From Indibacter alkaliphilus LW1 (GTDB lineage: Bacteria; Bacteroidota; Bacteroidia; Cytophagales; Cyclobacteriaceae): a stretch of 64,000 nt of DNA. Positions within the stretch are counted from its first letter, which is position 1. Every line of letters starts with the position of its first letter. Both the position numbers and the translations under genes were made by a program. Under the pieces are notes generated by a model, which saw only the letters and a program-made list of their open reading frames with translations, searched no databases and was not told the origin of the DNA. The stretch covers positions 124,001 to 188,000 of the forward strand of contig NZ_ALWO02000011.1 in assembly GCF_000295935.2 (NCBI RefSeq), read 5' to 3'. Shown here in pieces: positions 55,558 through 64,000 of the stretch.

Positions 55558-55587
55558 CAAAGGTATGCAAATACGTAAAACAAACAA
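55558..55587 (-). promoter_or_regulatory. Promoter of the str operon (rpsL)
   Basis: Minus strand: TTG (55587-55585), 19 bp, TACCTTTG (55565-55558). The start region reads CAGTCCAAAA. CTTTGCAGTCC is identical to the corresponding part of the rplC promoter, and the spacer length is the same. Confidence 0.75.
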
Positions 55588-55683
55588 AATTAAGCTGTTG
55601 TATTTTCGTTAAATTGCAGCGATTCGGTTTTGGCTAATATTAATTCTATAATCCAAGAATAATTTTCTAATTCGGTAGCTGTT

Positions 55684-56013
55684 TCAAGCCTCCCCAAAAG
55701 TCCCCCCAAAGTTCATTGGAAAACTAGGCCCCTCTGAACCGCCTTCTATTTTGCCGAAAGCCTGCTCATATTTTCCGATGTTGTCCTTCAAAGCAGCCAA
55801 TAATCTTTTGGCATGATCCGGAGTCATGATTATACGGGATTTCACTTTCGCCTTTGGCACACCAGGCATTAACCGGATAAAATCTATAACAAATTCAGAA
55901 TTGGAGTGAGCTATCATAGCCAGGTTGGAATAAATTCCTTCTGCAACTTCTTCTGAGAGTTCAACATTGATCTGTTGGTCCTGATTGGGGTTTTGCCCTT
56001 TTCCGTCGTCCAT
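55684..56013 (-). CDS. DUF3467-family protein
   Basis: From MDDGKGQNPNQDQQINVEL at 56013 the protein has 109 residues; an in-frame ATG at 56046 lies in the rpoC terminator and is rejected. The body includes EGIYSNLAMIAHSNSEFVID and KSRIIMTPDHAKRLLAALK, typical of DUF3467, a small cytosolic family often next to rpoC in Bacteroidota. Function is unknown; the conserved position suggests a link to transcription or translation. It is 23 bp downstream of a terminator hairpin, so readthrough may be needed. Confidence 0.85.
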   Translation of the reverse strand: MDDGKGQNPNQDQQINVELSEEVAEGIYSNLAMIAHSNSEFVIDFIRLMPGVPKAKVKSRIIMTPDHAKRLLAALKDNIGKYEQAFGKIEGGSEGPSFPMNFGGTFGEA

Positions 56014-56032
56014 AGTAATATTGTTTAGATAA

Positions 56033-56060
56033 AAAAAGGCCTGCATTTACAGGCCTTTTT
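56033..56060 (-). terminator. Hairpin terminator between rpoC and the DUF3467 gene
   Basis: Minus transcript: AAAAAGGCCTG, loop TAAATG, CAGGCCTTTTTTT; a perfect 11-bp stem. It lies 20 bp after the rpoC stop. Confidence 0.85.
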
Positions 56061-56079
56061 ATTTATATTTTACTTCCAA

Positions 56080-59000
56080 TTATTTGATCGACTCTTTAGC
56101 CTTCTTGATAGATCTTTCTTTTTCTCCTGAAAGTCTATCATACTCTTCCTGCGAACCCACTAGAATATTGAGAATCTTTCTCTGTCCAGTACCTGCAGGA
56201 ATCAAATGGCCTACAATCACATTTTCTTTAAGACCCAACAATTCATCTCGCTTTCCTCTGATCGCTGCCTCACTCAATACCTTGGTTGTCTCTTGGAAGG
56301 AAGCTGCAGATATAAAGCTTTCAGTACCCAAAGAAGCAGCTGTGATACCTTGCAAGGTAGGTTGTGAAACAGCTGTCTCTGCATCTCTCACTTGAACTAG
56401 CTTAAGGTCTCTGCGCTTTAAACTTGAGTTTTCGTCTCTCAACCTTCTTGCAGTAATGATCATGCCAGGTTTCAGTGTGGAAGAGTCTCCAGCATCCATA
56501 ACAACTTTTTTGTCTAGGATATTGTCATTTTCTTCTCTGAAGGCCCACTTATCAACAATCTGTCCCTGAAGGAACCCGGTATCACCAGCATCAAGGATTT
56601 CAACTTTTTGCATCATCTGGCTCACAATCACCTCAATATGCTTATCATTGATTTTCACACCCTGTAGTCGGTAAACCTCTTGGATTTCATTTACCAAATA
56701 TTCCTGAACAGCTGTTGGCCCTTTGATGGAAAGAATATCACTTGGAGTGATAGCTCCGTCAGAAAGTGGCTCTCCTGCTCTGATAAAATCGTTTTCCTGA
56801 ACCAGGATATGCTTAGAAAGGGAAACCATGTATCTTTTCTTCACACCGTCCTTAGACTCAATGAAAATTTCTCTGTTACCTCTCTTAATACCACCATAAG
56901 TTACAACGCCGTCTATTTCAGAAACAACAGCCGGATTGGATGGGTTTCTTGCTTCAAACAACTCTGTCACTCTTGGAAGACCACCAGTGATATCTCTCGT
57001 TTTACCAACAGATCTAGGAATTTTTACCAAAATCTGTCCTGCTCTAACCTTTTCTCCTTGTTCAACTGCAAGGTGAGCTCCAACTGGAATGTTATATGAC
57101 TTGGATTCCTCTCCGTAATTTACAATTACAGCAGGATTCTTAGTCTTATCTTTGGTATCTATGATTACTTTTTCTCTGTAACCCGTCTGATCATCAGCTA
57201 CCTCCTTGAAAGTAATACCCTCAATGATGGAGTCGAAATCCACTTCTCCATCAAATTCGGAAAGAATGACTGCATTGTATGGATCCCAAGTACATAAAGA
57301 ATCTCCTTTGGCTATTTTCTGACCATCTTTTACGTTCAGATTGGCACCGTAAGGAACGTGGTTTGAAACCAAAGTTTTACCGGACTTAGCGTCATTTATT
57401 TTGATTTCTCCAGATCTACCCATGACAATAGATACCGGCTCCCCTTCTTTATTAGTGGTTTCAATCCATCTCAACTCTTCCTCAAACTCAACAATACCGT
57501 CAAATTTAGCATTAATGCTTGCTTCTACAGAGATATTGGATGCTGTACCACCAACGTGGAAAGTTCTCAAGGTAAGCTGTGTACCTGGCTCACCAATGGA
57601 CTGGGCAGCAATAACACCTACGGCCTCACCACTCTGTACCATTCCCCCTGTCGCCAGGTTTCGTCCGTAACATTTGCCACAAACTCCTCTTCTGGTTTCA
57701 CAGGTCAAGACAGATCTGATTTCGACTTCCTCAATAGTAGACTCATCTACTTTTCTGGCAATCTCCTCAGTAATTTCAACTCCTGAAGTTACGATCAACT
57801 CCTCAGTGATCGGATCATAGACATCATGGACAGATACCCTACCCAAGATTCTTTCAGAAAGTGGCTCAACAATCTCATCATTGTCTTTCAACGCTGACAC
57901 GACCAAGCCTCTTAGTGTACCACAGTCTTCTTCAGAAACAATCATATCCTGAGCTACATCAACTAATCTCCTGGTCAAATAACCTGCATCAGCTGTTTTC
58001 AGAGCTGTATCAGCAAGACCCTTACGGGCTCCGTGAGTGGAGATAAAGTATTCTAACACATCCAATCCTTCTTTAAAGTTTGAAAGAATTGGGTTTTCGA
58101 TGATTTCACCTACAGATCCTTGAAGGTTTTTTTGTGGCTTTGCCATCAAACCTCTCATACCACCCAGCTGTCTGATCTGTTCTCTGGACCCTCTGGCTCC
58201 AGAGTGCATCATCATGTAGATGGCATTGAACCCTTGCTTATCTTCCTCCATTTGACGCATAAGAATATTCGTCAAATTAGAGTTGGTTCTAGTCCAGATA
58301 TCAATAACCTGGTTATATCTTTCGTTATCCGTAATCAGACCCATCTGGTAGTTACTCACTACTTGATCTACCTCTTCCTTAGCTTTAACAATCAAGTGAT
58401 CTTTTTCTTCAGGAATGATAACATCGTTCAATCCCATAGAAAGACCACCAGTGTAAGCCATTTGGAAACCTAAGTGTTTGATGTCATCAAGGAACTGGGC
58501 AGTTCGAGCTACGCCACATATCTTCACAACTTCGGAAATAATGTGTTGTAGCTTTTTCTTAGTTAAAAGCTCATTGACAAAACCTACTTCCTCTGGAACA
58601 AACTGGTTGAAAATTAATCTTCCAGCGATAGTTTCAATAATTTTCTCAGAAAGCTCTCCGTCTTCTCCTCTTACCTTAACTTTACATTTGATATGTGCAT
58701 GTTGGGATATTCTTCCTTCATTCAAGGCAATAATTACTTCTTCTTCGCCATAGAAAGTTAAACCCTCACCCAATACAGGCTCTTCAGGGGTTGACTTTTT
58801 ACCTTTGGTAACGTAGTACAAACCAAGAACCATATCCTGAGAAGGAACAGTAATTGGCGCACCATTGGCTGGGTTAAGAATATTGTGTGAAGAAAGCATC
58901 AAAGTCGAAGCTTCCAATATAGCCTCATGGCCAAGTGGTACATGAACAGCCATTTGGTCGCCGTCAAAGTCAGCATTGAATGCCGTACATACCAATGGGT

Positions 59001-60390
59001 GAAGCTGAATTGCCTTTCCTTCAATCAATTTTGGTTGGAAAGCCTGAATACCTAGCCTGTGAAGTGTCGGAGCTCTGTTAAGCAATACTGGATGTCCTTT
59101 CAATACATTTTCAAGGATATCCCATACAACAGGGTCTTTTCTATCTACAATCTTCTTAGCAGACTTCACTGTTTTTACAATCCCTCTCTCAATCAGTTTC
59201 CTGATGATAAAAGGTTTGAAAAGCTCAGCAGCCATATTTTTTGGCAGCCCACATTCATGAAGTTTCAATTCAGGACCTACCACGATAACTGAACGACCTG
59301 AATAATCGACCCTTTTACCAAGTAGGTTTTGACGGAATCTACCCTGCTTACCTTTCAACATATCAGAAAGGGATTTCAAAGCTCTGTTTCCATCAGATCT
59401 TACTGCATTGACTTTTCTTGAATTATCGAAAAGTGAATCAACAGCTTCCTGAAGCATTCTCTTTTCGTTTCTTAAAATTACCTCAGGAGCTTTGATATCA
59501 ATCAACCTCTTCAGACGGTTGTTTCTAATAATTACTCTCCTGTAAAGATCATTCAAATCAGAAGTGGCAAATCTACCACCATCCAAAGGTACGAGAGGTC
59601 TCAATTCCGGCGGAATTACAGGAACCATCCTTACAACCATCCATTCGGGACGGTTTTCAATCCTTGTCCTGGCATCTCTAAAAGCTTCAACAACTTTCAA
59701 CCTTTTCAAAGCTTCAGCTTTTCTTTGTTGGGATGTATCAGTAGCTGCCTGGTGTCTCAAACTATAAGAAAGGTCGTCAAGATCCAATCTTGCCAATAAC
59801 ATCTCAATTGCCTCAGCACCCATTTTTGCGATGAACTTATTAGGATCATCATCATCAAGCATTTGGTTTTCTTTTGGAAGCTTATCCATGATATCCAAAT
59901 ACTCATCTTCAGTCAAAAAGTCAAGATACTGTATTCCGTCCTCGGCTTTGATACCAGCTTGGATGACAGCATATCTTTCGTAGTAAACAATCTGATCAAG
60001 TTTTTTGGTAGGAAGCCCCAAAAGGTAACCTATCTTGTTTGGAAGAGACTTAAAATACCAGATATGTGCAACCGGAACCACCAATTCGATGTGCCCCATT
60101 CGCTCTCTTCTGACTTTCTTTTCAGTCACTTCAACACCACACCTGTCACAGATGATACCTTTATATCTTATGCGCTTATATTTTCCACAATGACATTCCC
60201 AATCTTTTACAGGACCGAAAATTCTCTCACAGAACAAACCGCCCATTTCAGGCTTATAAGTCCTATAATTGATAGTTTCGGGCTGCGTCACTTCACCATG
60301 TGAACTATCCAGAATGGATTCTGGAGAGGCCAAACTAATAGTGACTCTTGAGAAGTCGTTGTTTAGTTTTTTGTTTTTTCTGAACGCCAT
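56080..60390 (-). CDS. rpoC: RNA polymerase subunit beta'
   Basis: Catalytic subunit of RNA polymerase, 1436 residues. Zinc site 1 is Cys66, Cys68, Cys81 and Cys84 (WECHCGK, CDRCG). The Mg-binding [12 protein letters not shown] is near residues 469-480. The second zinc site lies around 895-907 ([17 protein letters not shown]). The bridge helix and trigger loop regions ([18 protein letters not shown]) are present. It lies 47 bp after rpoB and ends before a terminator. Confidence 0.98.
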   Translation of the reverse strand: MAFRKNKKLNNDFSRVTISLASPESILDSSHGEVTQPETINYRTYKPEMGGLFCERIFGPVKDWECHCGKYKRIRYKGIICDRCGVEVTEKKVRRERMGHIELVVPVAHIWYFKSLPNKIGYLLGLPTKKLDQIVYYERYAVIQAGIKAEDGIQYLDFLTEDEYLDIMDKLPKENQMLDDDDPNKFIAKMGAEAIEMLLARLDLDDLSYSLRHQAATDTSQQRKAEALKRLKVVEAFRDARTRIENRPEWMVVRMVPVIPPELRPLVPLDGGRFATSDLNDLYRRVIIRNNRLKRLIDIKAPEVILRNEKRMLQEAVDSLFDNSRKVNAVRSDGNRALKSLSDMLKGKQGRFRQNLLGKRVDYSGRSVIVVGPELKLHECGLPKNMAAELFKPFIIRKLIERGIVKTVKSAKKIVDRKDPVVWDILENVLKGHPVLLNRAPTLHRLGIQAFQPKLIEGKAIQLHPLVCTAFNADFDGDQMAVHVPLGHEAILEASTLMLSSHNILNPANGAPITVPSQDMVLGLYYVTKGKKSTPEEPVLGEGLTFYGEEEVIIALNEGRISQHAHIKCKVKVRGEDGELSEKIIETIAGRLIFNQFVPEEVGFVNELLTKKKLQHIISEVVKICGVARTAQFLDDIKHLGFQMAYTGGLSMGLNDVIIPEEKDHLIVKAKEEVDQVVSNYQMGLITDNERYNQVIDIWTRTNSNLTNILMRQMEEDKQGFNAIYMMMHSGARGSREQIRQLGGMRGLMAKPQKNLQGSVGEIIENPILSNFKEGLDVLEYFISTHGARKGLADTALKTADAGYLTRRLVDVAQDMIVSEEDCGTLRGLVVSALKDNDEIVEPLSERILGRVSVHDVYDPITEELIVTSGVEITEEIARKVDESTIEEVEIRSVLTCETRRGVCGKCYGRNLATGGMVQSGEAVGVIAAQSIGEPGTQLTLRTFHVGGTASNISVEASINAKFDGIVEFEEELRWIETTNKEGEPVSIVMGRSGEIKINDAKSGKTLVSNHVPYGANLNVKDGQKIAKGDSLCTWDPYNAVILSEFDGEVDFDSIIEGITFKEVADDQTGYREKVIIDTKDKTKNPAVIVNYGEESKSYNIPVGAHLAVEQGEKVRAGQILVKIPRSVGKTRDITGGLPRVTELFEARNPSNPAVVSEIDGVVTYGGIKRGNREIFIESKDGVKKRYMVSLSKHILVQENDFIRAGEPLSDGAITPSDILSIKGPTAVQEYLVNEIQEVYRLQGVKINDKHIEVIVSQMMQKVEILDAGDTGFLQGQIVDKWAFREENDNILDKKVVMDAGDSSTLKPGMIITARRLRDENSSLKRRDLKLVQVRDAETAVSQPTLQGITAASLGTESFISAASFQETTKVLSEAAIRGKRDELLGLKENVIVGHLIPAGTGQRKILNILVGSQEEYDRLSGEKERSIKKAKESIK

Positions 60391-60411
60391 AATTGTTGAA
60401 GAGTATGTTAA

Positions 60412-60425
60412 GGGCCTTCCGGCCC
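60412..60425 (-). other. Small GC hairpin between rpoB and rpoC
   Basis: GGGCC-GGAA-GGCCC on the minus strand forms a 5-bp stem with a tetraloop and no T tract. It may be an RNA processing or pausing site in the 47-bp spacer. Confidence 0.4.
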
Positions 60426-60437
60426 ATTTAATTTAAA

Positions 60438-63400
60438 TTAGTCAAGGGTAATTTCAAGTGCCAAGCCTCTAAGCTCATGTACCAATACATTGAAAGATTC
60501 CGGAATGTTTGGTTTAGGGAGATTTTCTCCTTTTACAATTGCTTCGTAAGCTTTGGCCCTACCCACCACGTCATCAGATTTCACTGTCAGAATCTCCTGA
60601 AGGACATGGGATGCACCGAAAGCTTCAAGCGCCCACACTTCCATTTCGCCAAATCTCTGACCACCAAATTGAGCTTTACCACCCAATGGCTGTTGTGTAA
60701 TCAAAGAATATGGACCAATAGACCTCGCGTGCATTTTATCATCTACCAAGTGACCTAGTTTCAGCATGTAGGTGATCCCTACGGTAACTGGTTGTTCGAA
60801 TCTCTTACCGCTCAAACCGTCATACAAGTAAGTTCGCCCATATGCCGGAAGTCCAGCTGCATCGAGTTCGGCAGAAACCTCTTCCATAGTGGCACCATCA
60901 AATATAGGTGTGGCATACTTTTTACCCAATTTCAATCCTGCCCAAGCTAGAACAGTCTCGTAAATCTGGCCAATGTTCATCCTTGAAGGTACACCCAGAG
61001 GGTTCAACACAATATCCATAGGAGTACCATCTTCCAAGAATGGCATGTCTTCATCTCTAACAATTCGGGCAACAATACCTTTATTACCATGACGACCGGC
61101 CATTTTATCACCTACCTTAAGTTTTCTTTTCTTGGCAATGTAAACTTTAGCTAACTGAACGATTCCTGCTGGCAACTCATCTCCCACTTCAAGAGTAAAT
61201 TTCTCTCTCTTGAATCTACCGGAGATTTCATTTCTAGCATTTACATAATTTTTGACAAGCTGCTGAATAAGACTATTTACATGTGCATCTTCACACCAGT
61301 CATCAAGAATGATATCTGAAATCAGATTAGCTTCCTCAGGCACATTGTAGTTAGACTCATCTCTGTAAGGGTTTTTTGCAGGGAAAAGATTCTGCTCAAT
61401 ATTCTTCGCATTGAACTTCACGCCCTTGCTGATAATCTCATCTCCAAATTTGTGCTTAACTCCCTGAGATGTCTTCCCATCTAGTAAGGAAATCAATTTA
61501 TTGATCATTTTGGCTCTGATACCTAAAAGATCTTTGGCATACTGTCCTTTAAGTTTTTCAACTTCAGCCTTAGCCTTTGCTCTAAGGTCCTTGTCTTTTT
61601 TAGGTCTAGAGAACAACTTGGTTTCAATCACAACACCATTGAGTGAAGGGGAAGCTTTCAAAGAAGCATCTTTGACATCACCTGCTTTATCTCCGAAGAT
61701 AGCTCTAAGAAGTTTTTCTTCAGGAGTTGGATCTGTTTCACCTTTTGGTGTGATTTTACCTATAATTATATCTCCTTCTTTGACCTCTGCACCAATTCTT
61801 ATGATTCCATTCTCATCAAGATTTTTGACAGCTTCTTCAGAGACATTAGGGATTTCGGATGTTAGTTCTTCCTCTCCCCTTTTGGTATCTCTTACTTCAA
61901 GTTGGAATTCTTCTATATGGATAGAAGTAAAGATATCCTCTCTTACAACTCTTTCTGAGATTACAATTGCATCCTCAAAGTTGTATCCTTGCCATGGCAT
62001 GTAAGCGACTTTCAGGTTTTTACCTAAAGCTAGTTCACCTTGATTGGTTGAATAACCTTCAACCAACACTTGCCCCTTAACAATTTTATCCCCTTTAAGA
62101 ACAAGTGGAGTCAGGTTGATAGTCGTATCCTGATTTGTTCTTCTGAACTTGATCAAGTCATACGTCTTATATTGGTCACTAAAATTCACCAATAGTTCAT
62201 CATCAGAAAGATCATATTTGATGGTGATCTTGGTTGCATCTACGTAATCCACAACACCATCAGCCTCTGCAAGAACCAATGATCTACTGTCAATAGCTGC
62301 TTTTCCTTCAAGGCCAGTCCCAACAATTGGTGACTCTGGCTTCAACAAAGGAACTGCTTGACGCTGCATGTTTGAACCCATCAAGGCCCTGTTCGCATCA
62401 TCATGCTCCAAGAACGGAATTAAAGAGGCTGCAACAGATACAATCTGGTTTGGAGCGATATCCATGTAGCTGATTTCATGTGGTTCAAGAACCGGGAAAT
62501 CACCTTCAAATCTTGCTTTCACCTTTTCGTTGACAAATTTACCGCTATCGTCCAACGGTGCATTCGCTTGAGCAATATTGTTATCATCCTCTTCTTCTGC
62601 GGTCAAGAAAACAATGTCTTTCTTGTCCATGCTGACCTTCCCTTCTTTTACTTTTCGGTAAGGAGTCTCAAGGAATCCCATTGAGTTTACCTTGGCATGT
62701 ACACACAAAGAAGAAATAAGACCAATGTTAGGACCTTCAGGTGTTTCAATGGTACAAAGTCGGCCATAGTGAGTATAGTGAACGTCACGTACTTCAAATC
62801 CTGCTCTTTCTCTAGATAGACCTCCAGGTCCCAATGCTGACAATCTTCTCTTGTGAGTCAATTCAGCTAGCGGGTTGGTTTGATCCATAAATTGAGAAAG
62901 CTGGTTTGTCCCAAAGAAGGAATTGATGACTGATGACAATGTTCTCGCGTTGATCAAATCAACAGGTTTGAAATCTTCATTGTCCCTTACATTCATTCTT
63001 TCTCGGATTGTCCTTGCCATTCTTGCAAGACCAACACCAAACTGACTGTAAAGCTGCTCTCCTACTGTCCTAACTCTTCTATTACTCAAGTGATCAATAT
63101 CATCAACTACAGCCTTAGAATTGATCAAACCAATTAGGTACTTCACAATACTGATAATATCTTCTGTAGTCAAAACGATCTTCTCAGAATCAATTTCAAG
63201 ACCTAACTTCTTATTAATTCTATATCTACCAACTTCCCCCAAATCATACCTCTTGTCAGAGAAGAATAATCCATGAATTACTTCTCTGGCAGTAGACTCA
63301 TCAGGAGCTTCTGTATTTCTTAATTGTCTATATATTACCTCTACAGCTTCTTTTTCGGAGTTGGAATTATCTTTTTGAAGCGTATTATAAATAATAGAGT

Positions 63401-64000
63401 AATCTGCTACATTGACATCTTCTCTATGAAGAATAATTGATTTAGAACCAGAGTCCAAGATCAACTCAATATCTTCTTCCGTAAGGATAGAGTCTCTTTC
63501 AAGAAGTACTTCATTTCTATCGATTGAAACTACTTCGCCTGTATCTTCATCAACAAAGTCCTCAACCCAAGTTTTAAGAACACGTGCAGCAAGTTTTCTG
63601 CCGGTGATCTTTTTGAGATTAGATTTGGTAGCATCAATTTCTTCAGAAAGTCCGAATAAATCGAGAATTTGCTTATCTGATCCATAACCTATGGCTCTTA
63701 AAAGGGTAGTTACAGGGAATTTCTTTTTCCTATCGATATAGGCGTACATCACATTATTGATGTCAGTTGCAAATTCAATCCAACTACCTTTGAAAGGGAT
63801 GATCCTGGCCGAATAAAGCTTAGTTCCGTTAGTGTGCTTACTTTGGGCAAAAAATACTCCTGGAGACCTGTGTAACTGCGACACTATGACCCGCTCGGCA
63901 CCATTAATCACAAATGAACCTTTTTCAGTCATATATGGAAGGTTTCCTAGGAAAACTTCCTGTTCAATGGTTTCAAAATCCTCATTATCTTCGTCATGAC
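60438..64000 (-). CDS. rpoB: RNA polymerase subunit beta, N-terminus outside window
   Basis: About 1186 residues are visible; the frame continues upstream past the window edge, so Met at 63932 ([20 protein letters not shown]) is internal. Clear regions include the rifampicin pocket [20 protein letters not shown] and [13 protein letters not shown], with wild-type Asp, His and Ser at the common resistance positions. Further on are the active-site region [29 protein letters not shown] and the C-terminal clamp [19 protein letters not shown]. The missing part should be under 100 residues. Confidence 0.98.
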   Translation of the reverse strand, partial: HDEDNEDFETIEQEVFLGNLPYMTEKGSFVINGAERVIVSQLHRSPGVFFAQSKHTNGTKLYSARIIPFKGSWIEFATDINNVMYAYIDRKKKFPVTTLLRAIGYGSDKQILDLFGLSEEIDATKSNLKKITGRKLAARVLKTWVEDFVDEDTGEVVSIDRNEVLLERDSILTEEDIELILDSGSKSIILHREDVNVADYSIIYNTLQKDNSNSEKEAVEVIYRQLRNTEAPDESTAREVIHGLFFSDKRYDLGEVGRYRINKKLGLEIDSEKIVLTTEDIISIVKYLIGLINSKAVVDDIDHLSNRRVRTVGEQLYSQFGVGLARMARTIRERMNVRDNEDFKPVDLINARTLSSVINSFFGTNQLSQFMDQTNPLAELTHKRRLSALGPGGLSRERAGFEVRDVHYTHYGRLCTIETPEGPNIGLISSLCVHAKVNSMGFLETPYRKVKEGKVSMDKKDIVFLTAEEEDDNNIAQANAPLDDSGKFVNEKVKARFEGDFPVLEPHEISYMDIAPNQIVSVAASLIPFLEHDDANRALMGSNMQRQAVPLLKPESPIVGTGLEGKAAIDSRSLVLAEADGVVDYVDATKITIKYDLSDDELLVNFSDQYKTYDLIKFRRTNQDTTINLTPLVLKGDKIVKGQVLVEGYSTNQGELALGKNLKVAYMPWQGYNFEDAIVISERVVREDIFTSIHIEEFQLEVRDTKRGEEELTSEIPNVSEEAVKNLDENGIIRIGAEVKEGDIIIGKITPKGETDPTPEEKLLRAIFGDKAGDVKDASLKASPSLNGVVIETKLFSRPKKDKDLRAKAKAEVEKLKGQYAKDLLGIRAKMINKLISLLDGKTSQGVKHKFGDEIISKGVKFNAKNIEQNLFPAKNPYRDESNYNVPEEANLISDIILDDWCEDAHVNSLIQQLVKNYVNARNEISGRFKREKFTLEVGDELPAGIVQLAKVYIAKKRKLKVGDKMAGRHGNKGIVARIVRDEDMPFLEDGTPMDIVLNPLGVPSRMNIGQIYETVLAWAGLKLGKKYATPIFDGATMEEVSAELDAAGLPAYGRTYLYDGLSGKRFEQPVTVGITYMLKLGHLVDDKMHARSIGPYSLITQQPLGGKAQFGGQRFGEMEVWALEAFGASHVLQEILTVKSDDVVGRAKAYEAIVKGENLPKPNIPESFNVLVHELRGLALEITLD

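Overview
The window looks like the chromosome of a Bacteroidota bacterium, probably order Cytophagales and perhaps near Cyclobacteriaceae (the family is inference). The evidence is threefold. Several good promoters fit the Bacteroidota pattern TTG-N17-21-TAnnTTTG. Most starts lack a Shine-Dalgarno sequence and are A/T-rich (often ATTATG). Gene content is also typical: many lipoproteins, a tricorn-like S41 protease, DUF3467 beside rpoC, and an S10-spc-alpha cluster without tuf or adk. No tRNA, rRNA, CRISPR array, transposase or prophage was seen.

Layout. 1-2500 (minus) is an aroQ, class V aminotransferase, marC-like, rnhA operon. 2600-9600 (plus) holds a small membrane protein, a XerC/D recombinase, a secreted protein, pyrD, ftsK, lolA and pyrF. 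9600-12130 (minus) holds an rlpA gene, a decayed rlpA copy, and a two-gene unit of a six-cysteine secreted mini-protein and a propeller-like lipoprotein. 12345-17084 (plus) is sbcD-sbcC and another RlpA-like gene. 17112-18550 is an AAA ATPase/DUF4143 gene between two direct copies of an 80-bp palindrome-rich repeat. 18633-21330 (minus) is a MarR, YceI, dioxygenase, esterase cluster resembling the quinone-responsive mhq systems. 21400-27400 (minus) carries a hydrolase, an amidohydrolase and a YbbA/YbbP-type ABC transporter, with a TesA-like lipoprotein divergent from it. 28300-31700 (plus) encodes a GMC oxidoreductase with a ferredoxin-like cysteine motif, its Tat-lipoprotein partner and a secreted orphan. 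31712-37459 (minus) has the tricorn-like protease, enolase and carA.

37587-64000 (minus) is core information processing, transcribed right to left: rpoB (cut by the edge), rpoC, a DUF3467 gene, rpsL-rpsG-fusA-rpsJ, a terminator, then rplC through infA, rpmJ, rpsM, rpsK, rpsD, rpoA and rplQ. rpmJ and rpmD were read directly from the sequence. Promoters before rpsL and rplC share an 11-nt stretch covering the end of the -7 box and the start region; a related block precedes rpsH.

Most unusual are the repeat-flanked ATPase, the mini-protein/propeller unit with a structured leader and an internal terminator, the mhq-like cluster with related AT-rich sites before marR and yceI, and the cysteine-motif GMC pair.
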